Shown: positions 46,607 to 56,964 of the stretch, piece by piece
Layout: each line of letters opens with the position of its first letter
How positions within the stretch are numbered: the stretch's first letter is position 1
Origin: Tachypleus tridentatus
Lineage: Eukaryota > Arthropoda > Merostomata > Xiphosura > Limulidae
Direction: 5' to 3'
Length of the DNA: 64,000 nt
Assembly: GCF_004210375.1 (NCBI RefSeq)
Contig: NW_027467782.1
Location: forward strand, 22,857,276-22,921,275
The notes under the pieces: model-generated
What the model was told of the DNA's origin: nothing
The model's input: the letters and a program-made list of their open reading frames with translations, nothing else
Databases searched by the model: none
Position numbers and translations under genes: made by a program

Positions 46607-49223
46607 CAGGGATTCCCAACCTTTTGGCACTCGCGACCCCTTACCTAAAAGTTTGAAACCCATGTGACCCCCTACTTAGGGCTTACTATCAGCAGCTTAA
46701 TTTTTCTTTTATTTTCTGTGAAGGAGAGGGAAAGAAACATCTAAAAAAATATTTTAAAATTCTGTAATTATTTATTAGCAAATTAAATCTCATTGGTCCA
46801 ACCTGAATTCACAAAAGAACATATATTTCTTAAAATAATATTAACATAGGTTTGAACAGCTATCCAACCCAGCTAGTGAGATGCCTGATGTTGCATTTCA
46901 GCAGCAAGCTTTGAAATTCGTGGCCGAGCGTTTCTTAGAGCCAGTCTCATGTCATCTCCAACATCCAATCTGTTCCTATTGTTTGTTTTTATATTGACAA
47001 GAGTGGAAAATCCTGTCTCACACAAGTAGGTAGAAGCAAATGGAACAAGGACACGTAAAGCTATCATGCTGACTTTGGAGTATGACTGATACATAGCGCA
47101 CCAGAACTGAGTCACGGATTTCACCTTGAAGAGATCACGAGCTGAAGAGTCGTTCTTTAGATTCAGAAATTTATCTTGAATATCATCTGGGATGCTGGAT
47201 ACATCAAGTTCAGTACAAAGTGGGTTCCTTACCAGGGCCTCCTGTTCCTGTGATAGCTCAGGAAGTAACGCTCGACTTCCTTTTCTAGAGACTGAAGATG
47301 TTCGGTTGTCTCATCCTTGAGGAACTGATCCAGTTGGATCTGAGACTCATCCGTCACTCTACAAAGTTTTTCAAACATAGCAATATTTCCAAGATTGGTT
47401 TTCCGACACAAGTTCTACAGTTTGGAAACAAAGGCCTGAAGACTATCTTGAAAAAGGAGAACATGTGTTTCCCTTCCTTGAAGCTTCAAATTGAGCTTGC
47501 TCAGCTGGTCAAAAATGTCGGCTAGTTACGCAACCCTTTTGTTCCATGCTTCATCTTCGAAGTGAGCTACAAGATCTTTCCTTTCTTGAGTCTCCAGGAA
47601 TAGCTTTATTTCATCTTTCATTTCAAAGACACGATTAATAACGTTTCCTTTCGACAACCAATGTACTGCTGTGTAGAAGAGAAGGACTTCGTGGTCAGCA
47701 TTCATGTCTTTGCATAGTTCTTTGAATAGGCGAGTGTTGAGTGCTTGAGTCTTCACATAATTTACAATTTTGATTACAGATTCAAGCACTTCCTGCAGAG
47801 AGGCAGGGAGAGTCTTAATGGCGAGAGCATATCGGTGAATCATGCAGTGGATGCCCTTTGCTTGAGGTGCTAGCTTCTTCACTCTAGACTGGAATCCTGA
47901 TTTCGATCCCAGCATAGCCGGTGCCCCATCCGTACAAACCCCACACACGTTTTCCTATTGAAGATCTTCGTCTTGAAAAAAAAGTTGAAACTTTTCCATG
48001 ACATCATCAGCTTTTGTTGTTGTTTCAAGTGCACTGCAGAATAAGAATTCGTCTTTGATGTCACCTGAATTAATGTATCTCACGAAGACAAGCAACTGAG
48101 AACATGAACTTACATCTGTTGACTCGTTGAGCTGAAAATAGAACAAAGGGGAACCCTTGATTTCAGTCAAAACCTGTTCCTTCACATCCATAGACATTTT
48201 AGAAATGCGCCTCTGTATAGTATTATTTGACAGAGATACTTGCTGCATCTTCTTTGCACTGGCTTCTCCAAGAATAATATTTACTGCTTTCATCATGCAG
48301 GGTTTAAGAAGTGTTTCTCCAATCGTGTGAGGCTTTTTTTGTTTAGCAATTTCGAATGCAATCTCATATGAAGCTTCCACTACGGCTGCACTCTGCTGCT
48401 GAAACGACCCACTTCTATCGATTCTTTGGCTTTTAAGACACCGTTCACGCCGTTTGAAGAAATCCAAACCTTTCTTTGCGTGTTCTGGATGTTTCATCTC
48501 GAGATGACGCTTGAGTTTTGATGGTTTCATTGACTCTGCACTCAGGACAGCATGGCACAAAACACACTGTGGTTTCTCGATGCCGTCGTTGGCGAGCACA
48601 GTGGTGAAGCCAATGTTGAGGTAGCATTCTGAGTATCTGCGCCGTTTAGCCATGGACACAACTCACATCTACTGCTTACTTATCTCCTTGTTAAAATAAA
48701 ATAAAAGTGTTGAATAATGAACGCTTTGGCAACTGTAGATCTTACACTGACTACTTGTGGGGGGTGGAGGTAGAGTAGTGATGGGGTAAGTATTGGGAGG
48801 GAAGGGAGCGTGGCCAGTCGCGCGATTCGTCATCCACCAATCAGCAACGGACATGTGACTCACGTGTCGACAGCGAGTACACACACACTTAATCACAGCT
48901 AAACAGACACACAAGCATACGTACATGCGCGTACACTCACATACTCGCTACTCACTAGTACACACATACATACAGTTGCAGACACATACACATTCACTCA
49001 CAGGCACGCATACATACACCCATAATATCACCTTATGACATTGAACTAACGTAGCATACGTTTTGCTTTGCACCGAAACAAAAAAAATGTAAGAGCATGA
49101 AAATGTTATTGATGAAATAAAATTAATGTTATCCCAAGCTACTTCTAACAAGGCTACGCGACTCCCCTGCCAAAGCTTCGCGAACCCCTTGGGGGTTCGC
49201 GACCCACCGATTGGGAAGCCCTG
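46607..49223 (-). mobile_element. hAT transposon with exact 8-bp target duplication
   Basis: The ends are CAGGGATTCCCAACC on the left and GATTGGGAAGCCCTG on the right, imperfect inverted repeats extending to GCGACCCC and GGGGTTCGCGACCC. The target duplication ATATAGAG is exact (46599-46606 and 49224-49231). The element is 2617 bp, near the size of an autonomous hAT, and carries one long transposase region on the minus strand. Confidence 0.95.
46873..48659 (-). pseudogene. hAT transposase (ZBED5/FAM200/SCAND3-like), nearly intact
   Basis: Starts MSMAKRRRYSECYLNIGFTT. A BED-type zinc finger (CVLCHAVLSAES, then LKRHLEMKHPEH) is followed by the hAT catalytic core: FYFQLNESTDVSSCSQLLVF (first acidic site, Asp in STDVS), VCGVCTDGAPAMLGSKSGF (CxxDG motif), GIHCMIHRYALA (CxxH) and the C-terminal dimerisation domain (CETGFSTLVNIKTNNRNRLD). 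The same frame holds from 48659 to about 47229 with three stops (near 47955, 47527 and 47415). One frame change between about 47229 and 47124 gives access to the last piece, 47124-46873. So about four lesions separate it from an open ORF, which points to a fairly recent insertion. Vertebrate ZBED5 and FAM200 proteins were domesticated from this kind of transposase. Confidence 0.85.
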
Positions 49224-49868
49224 ATATAGAGCATTAGTAAATATTACTAACAGTTTGATACATACTAGAATAAGACAAACTGAGTTTCATAAGGCAGGAA
49301 TTAAAATGTTAGTTTTCAATTCTAGAATTCATACTGATTTACAACAATTATCATTTACAGTTGGAAATAGTGGAACTAAGTTAGCTAAGTCAGTACAAGC
49401 ATTGTATGCAGCTGCAGACAGAAAGTTGAGTAAATACTTTATCGCTCCAAGTTAATTAGAAAAAGTATTAGACGATATTGAAAGTGAGTTACCTCCGTAC
49501 TTACAATCTGTAATTCCTACACATAGAAAAGAAATTTACATGTATTATAGATAGGCTGATGTAAAAACAGCCGCAGTAAAGGATACGCAAAGAATGTTCA
49601 TAGAGATACCTTTGAAATCAAACGATAGAATGTTTAAATTATATAAAATCATACCCTAATCATTAGCATTAAGCCATTCATTATCTATAAGTATAGAAAT
49701 TAACAACCAATATCTTGCAGTGTCAAGTGATCAACGTACTTATGTGGAAATAACAGAATATATACTAAACTGTTTAGAAGGGCCCATTAGAGTATGTGAC
49801 CCAATTTCAGTAATTTATTCAGTACTCATTATGACTTGAAGTTATGCAATATTAACTAGAATTTCCAA

Positions 49869-50523
49869 GGATGGAGGTTCATTTTGGGTTGTGCTTTAGC
49901 CAGTTTACCTGACCTGAGTCATTGTGTACGGCTCTTAACATTTTTATAATATATCTATTTTTCATCTCCAGCCACTAACCTGTCCAAAAAAGGTGAGTTA
50001 CGTTCACAAGAGTGCAGAGAAGTGCAAATGTTCATTCATGCTCTGAGGTTGGCTTTCGAGTTGTTGCGGATGACAGTGAACTGTTGAGTTAAGCTTCTGT
50101 GCTAGTTCTTCAAATGCAACAGCACAGTCTTCATCAAGTGTAGCCAGCAGCAAGTCATTATTAAACTTAAGCTGTAGTCACCTGATATAAACTTCTGAAA
50201 CTACGTTCGACGTTTACTTTCATTGAGAGAATTCGCACCATAAACACCTTGAATGTTTTTTTGTGGTTTCTGCTGTACTATTGCCTTTTTTAAACTTATA
50301 AAGCATTATATGCCTAATGTGCTCTTCAGACACATTCATCTTCATAATGGTTTATTTGATAAATGATCTGAAAAAGTGGAGTTGTGATAGTTTATTTTAT
50401 TTGTCTGAAGATTTTTATACACGTCCTACTACATATTTTAGTCATTAAAGCCTTCTACAAAGACAGAAATGATGATGCACTTTCTGTATTGAAATTTCGA
50501 ACATCACTTATGGGATGACCTGA
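49869..50523 (-). mobile_element. Mariner fragment, 5' half, same family as 29.3-30.4 kb
   Basis: The outer end at 50523 reads TCAGGTCATCCCATAAGTGA on the minus strand, beside TA. CACATTCATCTTCATAATGG and GTTTACCTGACCTGAGTC are the reverse complement of matching parts of the first copy. The fragment stops at GAACCTCCATCC, so the catalytic C-terminal half is absent. Confidence 0.85.
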
Positions 50524-50525
50524 TA

Positions 50526-51183
50526 AATTATGAAAAAAATTTAGTTCGTAATAAATAACAAACAATATTTAAATCATGTAGGATTACTTTAAATCAAAGA
50601 TTTAGCTGACTGCATACAAGATGAAAAGTTTTTCCGTTAGATAAAAAGAGTCCACTGTGAACAAAATCAAACAAATAATTATTAAAACGATACAAAACAC
50701 TGTTGTTCTGTATAGTGAAACAATCATTAAGAAACTCTTACTTTACTTGACTTAACATATATAAATATATGGACACATAACTTGTTAGTTGATTTGTTAT
50801 CACGAGATACTGATATATATATGCATTTGGCATTCAATTGAAACTTCAAAGTATAAACAAGTGTGATGTAGTGTGTGGTTCAGTTCTTTATTTATTCAAT
50901 AAAGTTTATTCCTGAAGTTGATATGTATATCATTATACATACTTTAATACAAAATTTATGTTGTTGCTACAGATTTATGTATTAATGCACAGTTGGTACA
51001 ATGTGTACAAGGAGGTTGACATCTCAAAAGAGACGCCCATTCGTCTACAGTTCCTGTTATTAAAACTTCCACAGTGCAGAATGAAAAACAAAAACTGACC
51101 AATATGAGTACACATGTTGTCATAACATACAGATTAAAGTAACTTAATAACATAGTTAGACAGACCTATATAAATTTTATATG
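50526..51183. other. No recognised feature
   Basis: AT-rich spacer between the mariner fragment and the Tc1-like element. Confidence 0.4.
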
Positions 51184-51185
51184 TA

Positions 51186-52734
51186 CACTGCTGGCCAAAA
51201 TCTTGAGGCCAATGAACAAAAAGAGAAAATATGTATTTTGCGTTGTTAGACTCAACCACTTATTTGGGTAGAGCTTCGAAAAATGAAAATGAGAAAATGG
51301 AAAATAAAAAAGAACTTTTTTGGCATTTAATAGGGAAAATAAGAACACTATGAAATTAGCCTAAATACTAGCTGGTGAAAGGTTTAAGACCATACTAAAA
51401 CGAAGCGTTAATCGGTAAACACGTAACGAAATTTAGTCATTTGTGTTCAAGCATTAGCATTGTCAACATTTCCCACTCACATCTCCTGTGTCACACATTG
51501 GGTAAAAACATGGCAAAGGTGAAAAAGTTGGCAGAGTCTGAACGTGGCAGCATTGTCGAGCTGCAAAATTAAGGTATCTCTCAACATGCCATCGCTGTTG
51601 AGACTGGGCGCAGTAAAACTGCTGTTGCAAGTTTCTTAAAAGATCCTGAGGGATACGGAACGAGAATTTTGAGTGGTCAGCCTAAGAACATTTCGCCGGC
51701 GTTGAGCAGGAGAATTCGACGGGTTGTCCGGCAAGACAATAGCCGATCGTCGAACCAGATTAAGATCCTTACGGACAGAGAATGCAGCTCAAGAACAATA
51801 AGACGGCATCTACGAGAGAAAGGCTTTAAAAATCGTAAACGTTTTCAAAGGCCACGCCTCCTTCCACACCACAAAACAGCTCGGTTACACTTTGCTGAAA
51901 AGCACTCAACACGGGACGTAGAAAAGTGTTAGAATGGTTTGTTTTTCTATGAGAAAAAAGTTAACCTGGATGGTCCAGATGGCTTCCAACGTTACTGGCA
52001 CGATAAGGATATCCCACCGGAGATATTTTCTACACGACACAGTGGAGGAGGTTCCATCATGATCTGAGGTGCTTTCTCCTTCCATGGAACAATAGAGCTT
52101 CAGGTTATACAGGGGCGTCAAACAGCAGCTGGCTACATTGGCATGTTGGCGAGAGCATTTTTATTGACTGAAGGTTCCGCTTGTGTGGAAATAACTGGAT
52201 CTTTCAGCAGAACAACGCTGTAATCCACAATGCCCGTGATTCTTTGGGACCATCCAGCGTGTTCGCCCGAACTGAACCCCATTGAAAATGTTTGGGGGGT
52301 AGATGGTAAGAAAAATCTATAGAAATGGACGTATATTTCAAACAGTGCATGATATTCATAAAGCCATCTTCACCACTTGGAATAATATACCAGCCAGCTT
52401 TCTGAGAAATCTTATATCGACCATGCCAAAGTGAATGTTTGCAGTTATTCTCAATGACGGACGTACAACTGACTAATGAAATCTCTTATTGGGCATTTCC
52501 TACCCTGTTTGGAACTTCTTTTTGGTATGGTCTTAAACTTTTGATCAGCTAGTATTCAGACTAATTTCATAGTGTTCACATATTTCCCTATTAAATGCTA
52601 AAAAAGTTTTTTTTTTTATTTTCCCTTTTGTTATTTTCATTTTTCGAAGCTCTACTCAAACAAGTGGTTGAGTCTAACAATGCAAAATGCAAATTTTTTT
52701 GTGTTAATTGGCCTTAAGATTTTGGCCAGCAGTG
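51186..52734 (+). mobile_element. Tc1-like transposon with long terminal inverted repeats
   Basis: The ends CACTGCTGGCCAAAATCTT and AAGATTTTGGCCAGCAGTG are exact inverted repeats beside TA duplications (51184-51185, 52735-52736). Inverted similarity continues for about 210 bp to CTAGCTGGTGAAAGGTTTAA on the left and TTAAACTTTTGATCAGCTAG on the right. The 1549-bp length is normal for Tc1-like elements. Confidence 0.95.
51510..52433 (+). pseudogene. Tc1-like transposase, broken
   Basis: ATG at 51510 begins MAKVKKLAESERGSIVELQN, then a stop, then the paired-like HTH (GISQHAIAVETGRSKTAVAS) and the second HTH with the GRPR-like hook (SGQPKNISPALSRRIRRVVR). Catalytic-region traces are FAEKHSTRDVEKC, a [16 protein letters not shown] block, GGGSIMI, a frame-shifted FSRTTL segment where QQDNA is expected, and CSPELNPIENVW near 52270. 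At least five stops and two frame changes are present. The intact long TIRs mean that it could still be moved in trans. Confidence 0.85.
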
Positions 52735-52979
52735 TATATATATTTAGTGAATTAATGTTTTATATAATAAAGTTTCAAACACACGTGTTATTATTTAGTT
52801 TGATAACGTAATACTTCATCTTGCGTGAGAGGACGTTTTAAGTTATTAGTTTCTGAAATAGAAGTTTATCTCTATGGATCACTGAAGAATGGTACTTTGA
52901 AATTTCTTGCATATTGAAATACTTAACTAGTGATAAACAGTTAAACAATATGTGGTTTCGCATCCATTGTTTGATTTGT

Positions 52980-53410
52980 TAGATATAAAGAACATAATGT
53001 AAACTTATGTGACGTGCAGCAACAAGTATATGTGCCACACAACAAACATGTGTTAGAGGTCGCAGTTGAAACACACAACAATCTGAAACTAGGACTAGAA
53101 TAACGTGGTGAGATTTGTCGCAGGTATCAACCACGTAACTCATTAGTGACATATGTAACAACTTACAAACATATGTAGCAACTGCAAGAGGTATCAACCA
53201 TGTAGCTGATATAGTTCATTACTGTGACATGTGGCACATAACTAAAAAATGTAACACGTAACAGACATGTAACTTGTTACTAATATATGTAATACGATAG
53301 GAAAACTTAGGAGGTATCCATCGTGAAGATGATATCTGTTATATGTAGCAAGTTACATACAATTGTAGGATGTAGCATACACACGTATTAACAATTGTAT
53401 TGTAACTCGA
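52980..53410. repeat. Degenerate short repeats
   Basis: Imperfect recurrences of AGGTATCAACCATGTAGC-like and CATATGTAGCAACT-like words suggest an old, decayed tandem array. The period is irregular and no coding signal is present. Confidence 0.4.
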
Positions 53411-53414
53411 CACA

Positions 53415-54020
53415 TGACTTGCAACCAAATATTTGATAGGGCAGAGGAGGAAATAAAATATATGATATTAGCAACACACCAGAAGGGCTAGTTTTGTTAA
53501 ACTGAAAAATTATATGTTACACGCACACCAGGGAATAATATATGGGAGTCATGGAGTTAAACAGTTCGTAGCTTCTACCGTTGGCTCCTGTTGCTACTCA
53601 GGTGTCAGTGAAATTAATGACAATGATATCCTTTCATTTCATCAACTACAAGTTTTACAAATTTCACGTACTAGCCTTACGTTCATTGAGGGATTGGCAG
53701 AATTTCTAAATCCCAAAAAACAGTCGCAACTTGCTAATTGTTTTCCCCTTACCTATCGGTTCTCTCGAAAATCTCTTGTTCTTCGTTGAAATGTGTAATT
53801 GGGTAAAATGTAACGGACGTACTAAATAACACCCCCACGTTAACGTTACTCACGTTTTTATACTGCTGAAATTGTTTATTTCACTTCCAAGGAGATTCCA
53901 TACGTTGAGCCACGCACAAGACGTTAAAACTCCCACCAAGCAAACGATAAGAGAAACGTATAAATTTGAAACAAAAACGAAAGACAGTGTTTAGTCTCTG
54001 AATATTTCACAATGTTGACG
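53415..54020. other. No recognised exon
   Basis: TM9 and later exons of the second SLC6 locus would be expected from here down. A minus-strand hydrophobic stretch near 53890-53965 (SLIVCLVGVLTSCAWL) is only a weak candidate and lacks the conserved GLS-V-T-x-GG pattern. Confidence 0.3.
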
Positions 54021-54026
54021 TACATT

Positions 54027-54230
54027 AACACACATCAACACATTATATGCTCACCTGGCTATCAAATAACACACATCAACATATTATATGCTCACCTGGC
54101 TATCAAATAACACACATCAACGTATTATATGCTCACCTGGCTATCAAATAACACACATCAACATATTATATGCTCACCTGGCTATCAAATAACACACATC
54201 AACATATTATCTGCTCACCTGGCTGTCAAT
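54027..54230. repeat. 41-bp minisatellite carrying a splice donor, five units
   Basis: The unit AACACACATCAACATATTAT then ATGCTCACCTGGCTATCAAAT repeats five times with a 41-bp period. The highest-coordinate unit overlaps the end of the SLC6 exon 2. Read on the minus strand, each unit contains AGCCAGGTGAGCA, so the exon's donor has been copied into the intron four more times. Confidence 0.9.
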
Positions 54231-54454
54231 TCCAAGAATTAACAGCATGAGGAAGGACACAATTAAAACAAAGTCCAGTTTTCCTTCCCATTCTCCACGT
54301 TCTGGTTCTTTCTCCTTATCTGAATTTGTTACCGACTGGTTCATTTCATCAGGTATTGTAATCATTTCCACTCCATTTTCTACACTGACGATTTCTGATG
54401 TTTCATTTTCAGAAGATACTTTATTCAAGGACATAACTTTAACACAAACAAATG
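54219..54454 (-). CDS. SLC6-like exon 2: N-terminus fused directly to TM8
   Basis: The acceptor TTTTCTACAG precedes 54454 and the donor CAG then GTGAGC follows 54219. Joined in phase to the 22-nt exon 1 it gives 86 residues exactly. Residues 1-58 are a Ser/Glu-rich cytoplasmic tail. EPERGEWEGKLDFVL (57-71) is the conserved SLC6 sequence just before TM1. It is followed at once by IVSFLMLLILGIDSQ, which matches SLC6 TM8 (consensus FFFMLLNLGIDSQ), ending in phase 0 at the conserved intron position after DSQ. TM1-7, including the GLGNVWRFPY substrate and sodium site, are absent. So the exon looks like a deletion fusion of two ordinary SLC6 exons. It may be a pseudogene start or a truncated transporter. 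No following TM9-12 exon was found in the window. Confidence 0.6.
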
Positions 54455-55451
54455 CTGTAGAAAACAAAATACACTGTCAAGACATATATGTATATATATA
54501 TAGTTGAAAAAGCATGCAGTTATATACATGTACAGTTGAAGCGATGAAGAAATAAACACACCTCAGAAAACCAGTAAAATAAATTTGTTTAAATGTTCTG
54601 TTTCATTTATTCCATTAGACACAACTTCTATGTGCACCCACACCCTAAATTGTTTCATTTAAAACCATTTTCATGTGCACATATACACAATAATTTATCT
54701 AGGGAGACATTAATTCCGTACAATCAAATACATTATGTAACTCTACGTTCCAAGAGATGTCACTTATGTATATTTACGTTTTATTCAAGTAGATCCATTT
54801 TTAAGTTTCGTATGTTAAAATTTTATATTTTAAACTGCCACAATTTCTTCTTTGTTTATATAGTTTTCTAAATTTCTTAAACAAACTTTTAAGCATAAAA
54901 ATCTAGAAATGAAATTCAGAAAGATAATATTAAATCTGACAATATATTTAACAAAATAATTCCAACATTGCAAAGTCGTTGTTATCCTTATGTACATTTA
55001 TTAAAGCCAGGATTGGTCAGAAAGTAGGATATTTCTTCGTTCTGCACTTTATTGGTTGATTTTCTGTTCACCCTTTGATTTAATAAAGCAGTAAGTAAAA
55101 ATCATGAACAGTAGAAAGGTGTTTTCTGCTGTTTGTTGTTTGGTTGCTGTGTGAAGTTCATGTCCCGTGCTTCAAACGTCCACTCTTTTCCCGAGTTAGT
55201 TAATATAGTAGTCCTAATATATTCTTAAGTGAGATTTGAAAGTGAAAAGACTCTGCCCCGTAGCAATTTTTATTTCCTTGACGTCATGACAGGTCTGTTA
55301 AAGAAAAGTTACCAAAACCTGAAGGTCGTTTTGTCGGTCAGTTCTGTTTGTGTCTCAATAAAACGTACATCACAAATCTCACTCCAGTTTCCTTATTTAT
55401 ATAAACATCAGTCACTTAAAAACTTCTCAGTGTTAAATAAAAAAATTAGTT

Positions 55452-55717
55452 ACTTACGATGCGATGGTGGCTTCCTCATTTTAAAATAACAATATACAGT
55501 CGCCTAAGATGTAATTTTCACCTTCAACTGTTATAACAACAACAACAAAAAACATTTACTTATGATTTGATAGTACCTTCCACATGTTTGAATATCAATA
55601 GGTAGTCGCTTAAGGTGTAGTGTTCACTTCCAACCATTATAACAACAACAACAAAACAACATTTACTTATGATTTGATTGTACCTTCCATATGTCAGAAT
55701 ATCAATAGGCAGTCGCT
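55452..55717. repeat. 107-bp tandem triplication of the SLC6 first exon
   Basis: Units begin at 55452, 55558 and 55665 (ACTTAYGATKYGATDG). Each contains the first-exon segment, CTTCAACTGTTATAACAAC-like sequence and CAATAGGTAGTCGCTTAAG-like sequence. Units 2 and 3 are closer to each other than to unit 1. The third unit is cut by the rosa-like element at 55718. Confidence 0.8.
55458..55479 (-). CDS. SLC6-like exon 1 (22 coding nt)
   Basis: ATG at 55479 followed by AGGAAGCCACCATCGCATC and the donor GTAAGTAAC. Phase 1 joins in frame to the exon at 54454 (MRKPPSHP then FVCVKVMSLNK). This exon is the lowest-coordinate copy of a 107-bp tandem triplication; in the other two copies the donor GT is AT. 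An alternative start at the internal ATG of exon 2 (MSLNKVSSEN) is possible, in which case this would be untranslated. Confidence 0.45.
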
Positions 55718-56574
55718 TAGTCTGGTGATCTAGCAGGAAATTCTACACTTCCTCTTCGTCCAATCCATCTGTTTGGCATAGATGCATCCAGATAAGCTTT
55801 CACGTCGCGATGGAAGTGGGGAGGAGCGCCATCCTGCTGGAAGAAACACTCTTCTTCTCCAAATTGTTTTTGGATGCGTGGCATGGCAAACTCTTATAGC
55901 ATGTTGAGATAATTCAATCCTGTTACGGTGTCTTGAAAAAAGAATGATCCGATGAGTCCCCTAGCGGACAGACCACACCACACAATCACTCAAGGCAAAT
56001 TCAAGTGATGTTCCTCTGTAACATGTGGATTTTCTGTTGCCCAGTAGGTGCAGTTGTGTCGATTTATTGAGCCATTCAGCTTAAACGTTGCTTCGTCACT
56101 CCAAACAATTTTGAGTGGAAATTCATCATCGCCTGCACATCTAGCATGATACCATTCACAGAACTTAACTCTTCGATCAGGGTCATCTTCATTCAGAGCG
56201 TAAACAAGGGATGGGATGAAACTTTTGAATTGGGAACGCTTCAAAATGCGATGAACGCTGGATTTAGGGATACCTGTTTCACGAGACAGTAGGCGCACTG
56301 ATTTTCTTGGAGAATTCAGAACATTATCAATGACCTCTTGCTCTTTTGTTGGGCTTGCTGATGATTTTTTTCGACCGGAGCGACCCTTTCCCATATTGTG
56401 GAGTGTTCCGTGTTCATCAAACTTGGCGATGATGCGTGAAATGCTGGGGCGAGATGGCGCATCCATATGGGACTTTCTAGTAAAACGTCTTTGCACTTCA
56501 GCTTTGTTTTCGACTTTCCAAAAAGTTTTGAGAATGAATATTTTGTGCTCGATTTTAAGCTGATTATCCGCCAT
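55718..56574 (-). pseudogene. rosa-like transposase, lacking its last catalytic residue
   Basis: Starts at [20 protein letters not shown] (ATG 56574; an upstream in-frame ATG lies at 56586). HTH regions are followed by [11 protein letters not shown] and [20 protein letters not shown]. Catalytic motifs: [13 protein letters not shown] (first Asp) and CFFQQDGAPPHFHRDV (second Asp). The third Asp should follow ARSPD after LTPL or similar, 41 residues past the second, but the copy ends there. Two in-frame stops are present (after HHLNLP near 55990 and in NML-EFAMP near 55900). The 198-residue front part is open. The DD41D spacing is known from the rosa group of fruit flies and relatives. Confidence 0.8.
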
Positions 56575-56663
56575 CCTTGGACACAAGTCAAATATGAAAC
56601 AAAATAAACGGTTTATTAGCTATACGCAGTCAAAGAGTGTAAACGTTATTTTGGGACACCCTG
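55718..56663 (-). mobile_element. rosa-like (DD41D) Tc1/mariner element, 3'-truncated
   Basis: The 5' end at 56663 reads CAGGGTGTCCCAAAATAACG beside TA (56664-56665). The other end is missing: the element stops inside the transposase at ARSPD and abuts the 107-bp repeat. The class is assigned from the transposase signature. Confidence 0.8.
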
Positions 56664-56825
56664 TATTTACTCTGAAGGCCTCCTTGGTTCACTCGACAAT
56701 CTATGTTCTAATATAATATTGTTGTTATTACTGATAGTTATTGATAATATTTACTCTGAAGGCTTCCTTGGTTCACTCGACAATCTATGTTTTAATACAG
56801 TATTGTTCTACTATACTACTGGTAG
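56664..56825. repeat. About 94-bp tandem duplication beside the rosa-like element
   Basis: TATTTACTCTGAAGGCCTCC and TTGGTTCACTCGACAATCTA occur at about 56664-56725 and again at about 56749-56810 with few changes. Confidence 0.8.
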
Positions 56826-56854
56826 TTTTTAGTATAGGAACTGATTTCTGTTTG

Positions 56855-56962
56855 TGATAGAGGAAAATCAGACTGTGTTCACCGTGGGAAATCAAAACCC
56901 GAATTTTAGCTCCATAAGTTTGCAGACTTACCGTAGAACCTTCGGAGGACACTGGACCAGAA
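56855..56962 (-). mobile_element. SINE family 2 fragment, diverged
   Basis: CACCGTGGGAAATCAAAACC, GAATTTTAGCTCCATAAGTT and GCAGACTTACCGTAGAACC are the tRNA-like part on the minus strand. Confidence 0.55.
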
Positions 56963-56964
56963 AT

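Larger units (their letters stand above)
45045..49866 (+). mobile_element. Gypsy/errantivirus-like LTR retrotransposon fossil, interrupted by a hAT
   Basis: An old, broken copy. Recognisable parts are a leader with three tandem repeats of about 93 bp (45318-45575), a gag-like region with a CCHC zinc knuckle (about 45584-46200), and envelope-like stretches of the F-type fusion-protein kind on both sides of the inserted hAT element (about 46380-46598 and 49232-49800). I did not recognise a pol region or clear flanking LTRs in the window. It carries at least half a dozen breaks and is inert. It predates the hAT insertion and the mariner fragment that abuts its right end. Confidence 0.65.

Noticed and set aside
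48880-49020. CA/CATACA-rich stretch as a separate microsatellite locus
   Set aside because: It lies inside the hAT element's untranslated end and is impure; better treated as part of that element.
53514-53789. 91-residue plus-strand open frame
   Set aside because: No recognisable motif; a GTAAGG on the other strand inside it suggests chance rather than a gene.
53885-53970. Minus-strand hydrophobic stretch SLIVCLVGVLTSCAWLNVW as TM9 of the second SLC6 locus
   Set aside because: Lacks the conserved pattern before GGMY, has no clear acceptor or donor, and hydrophobic chance peptides are common in AT-rich DNA.
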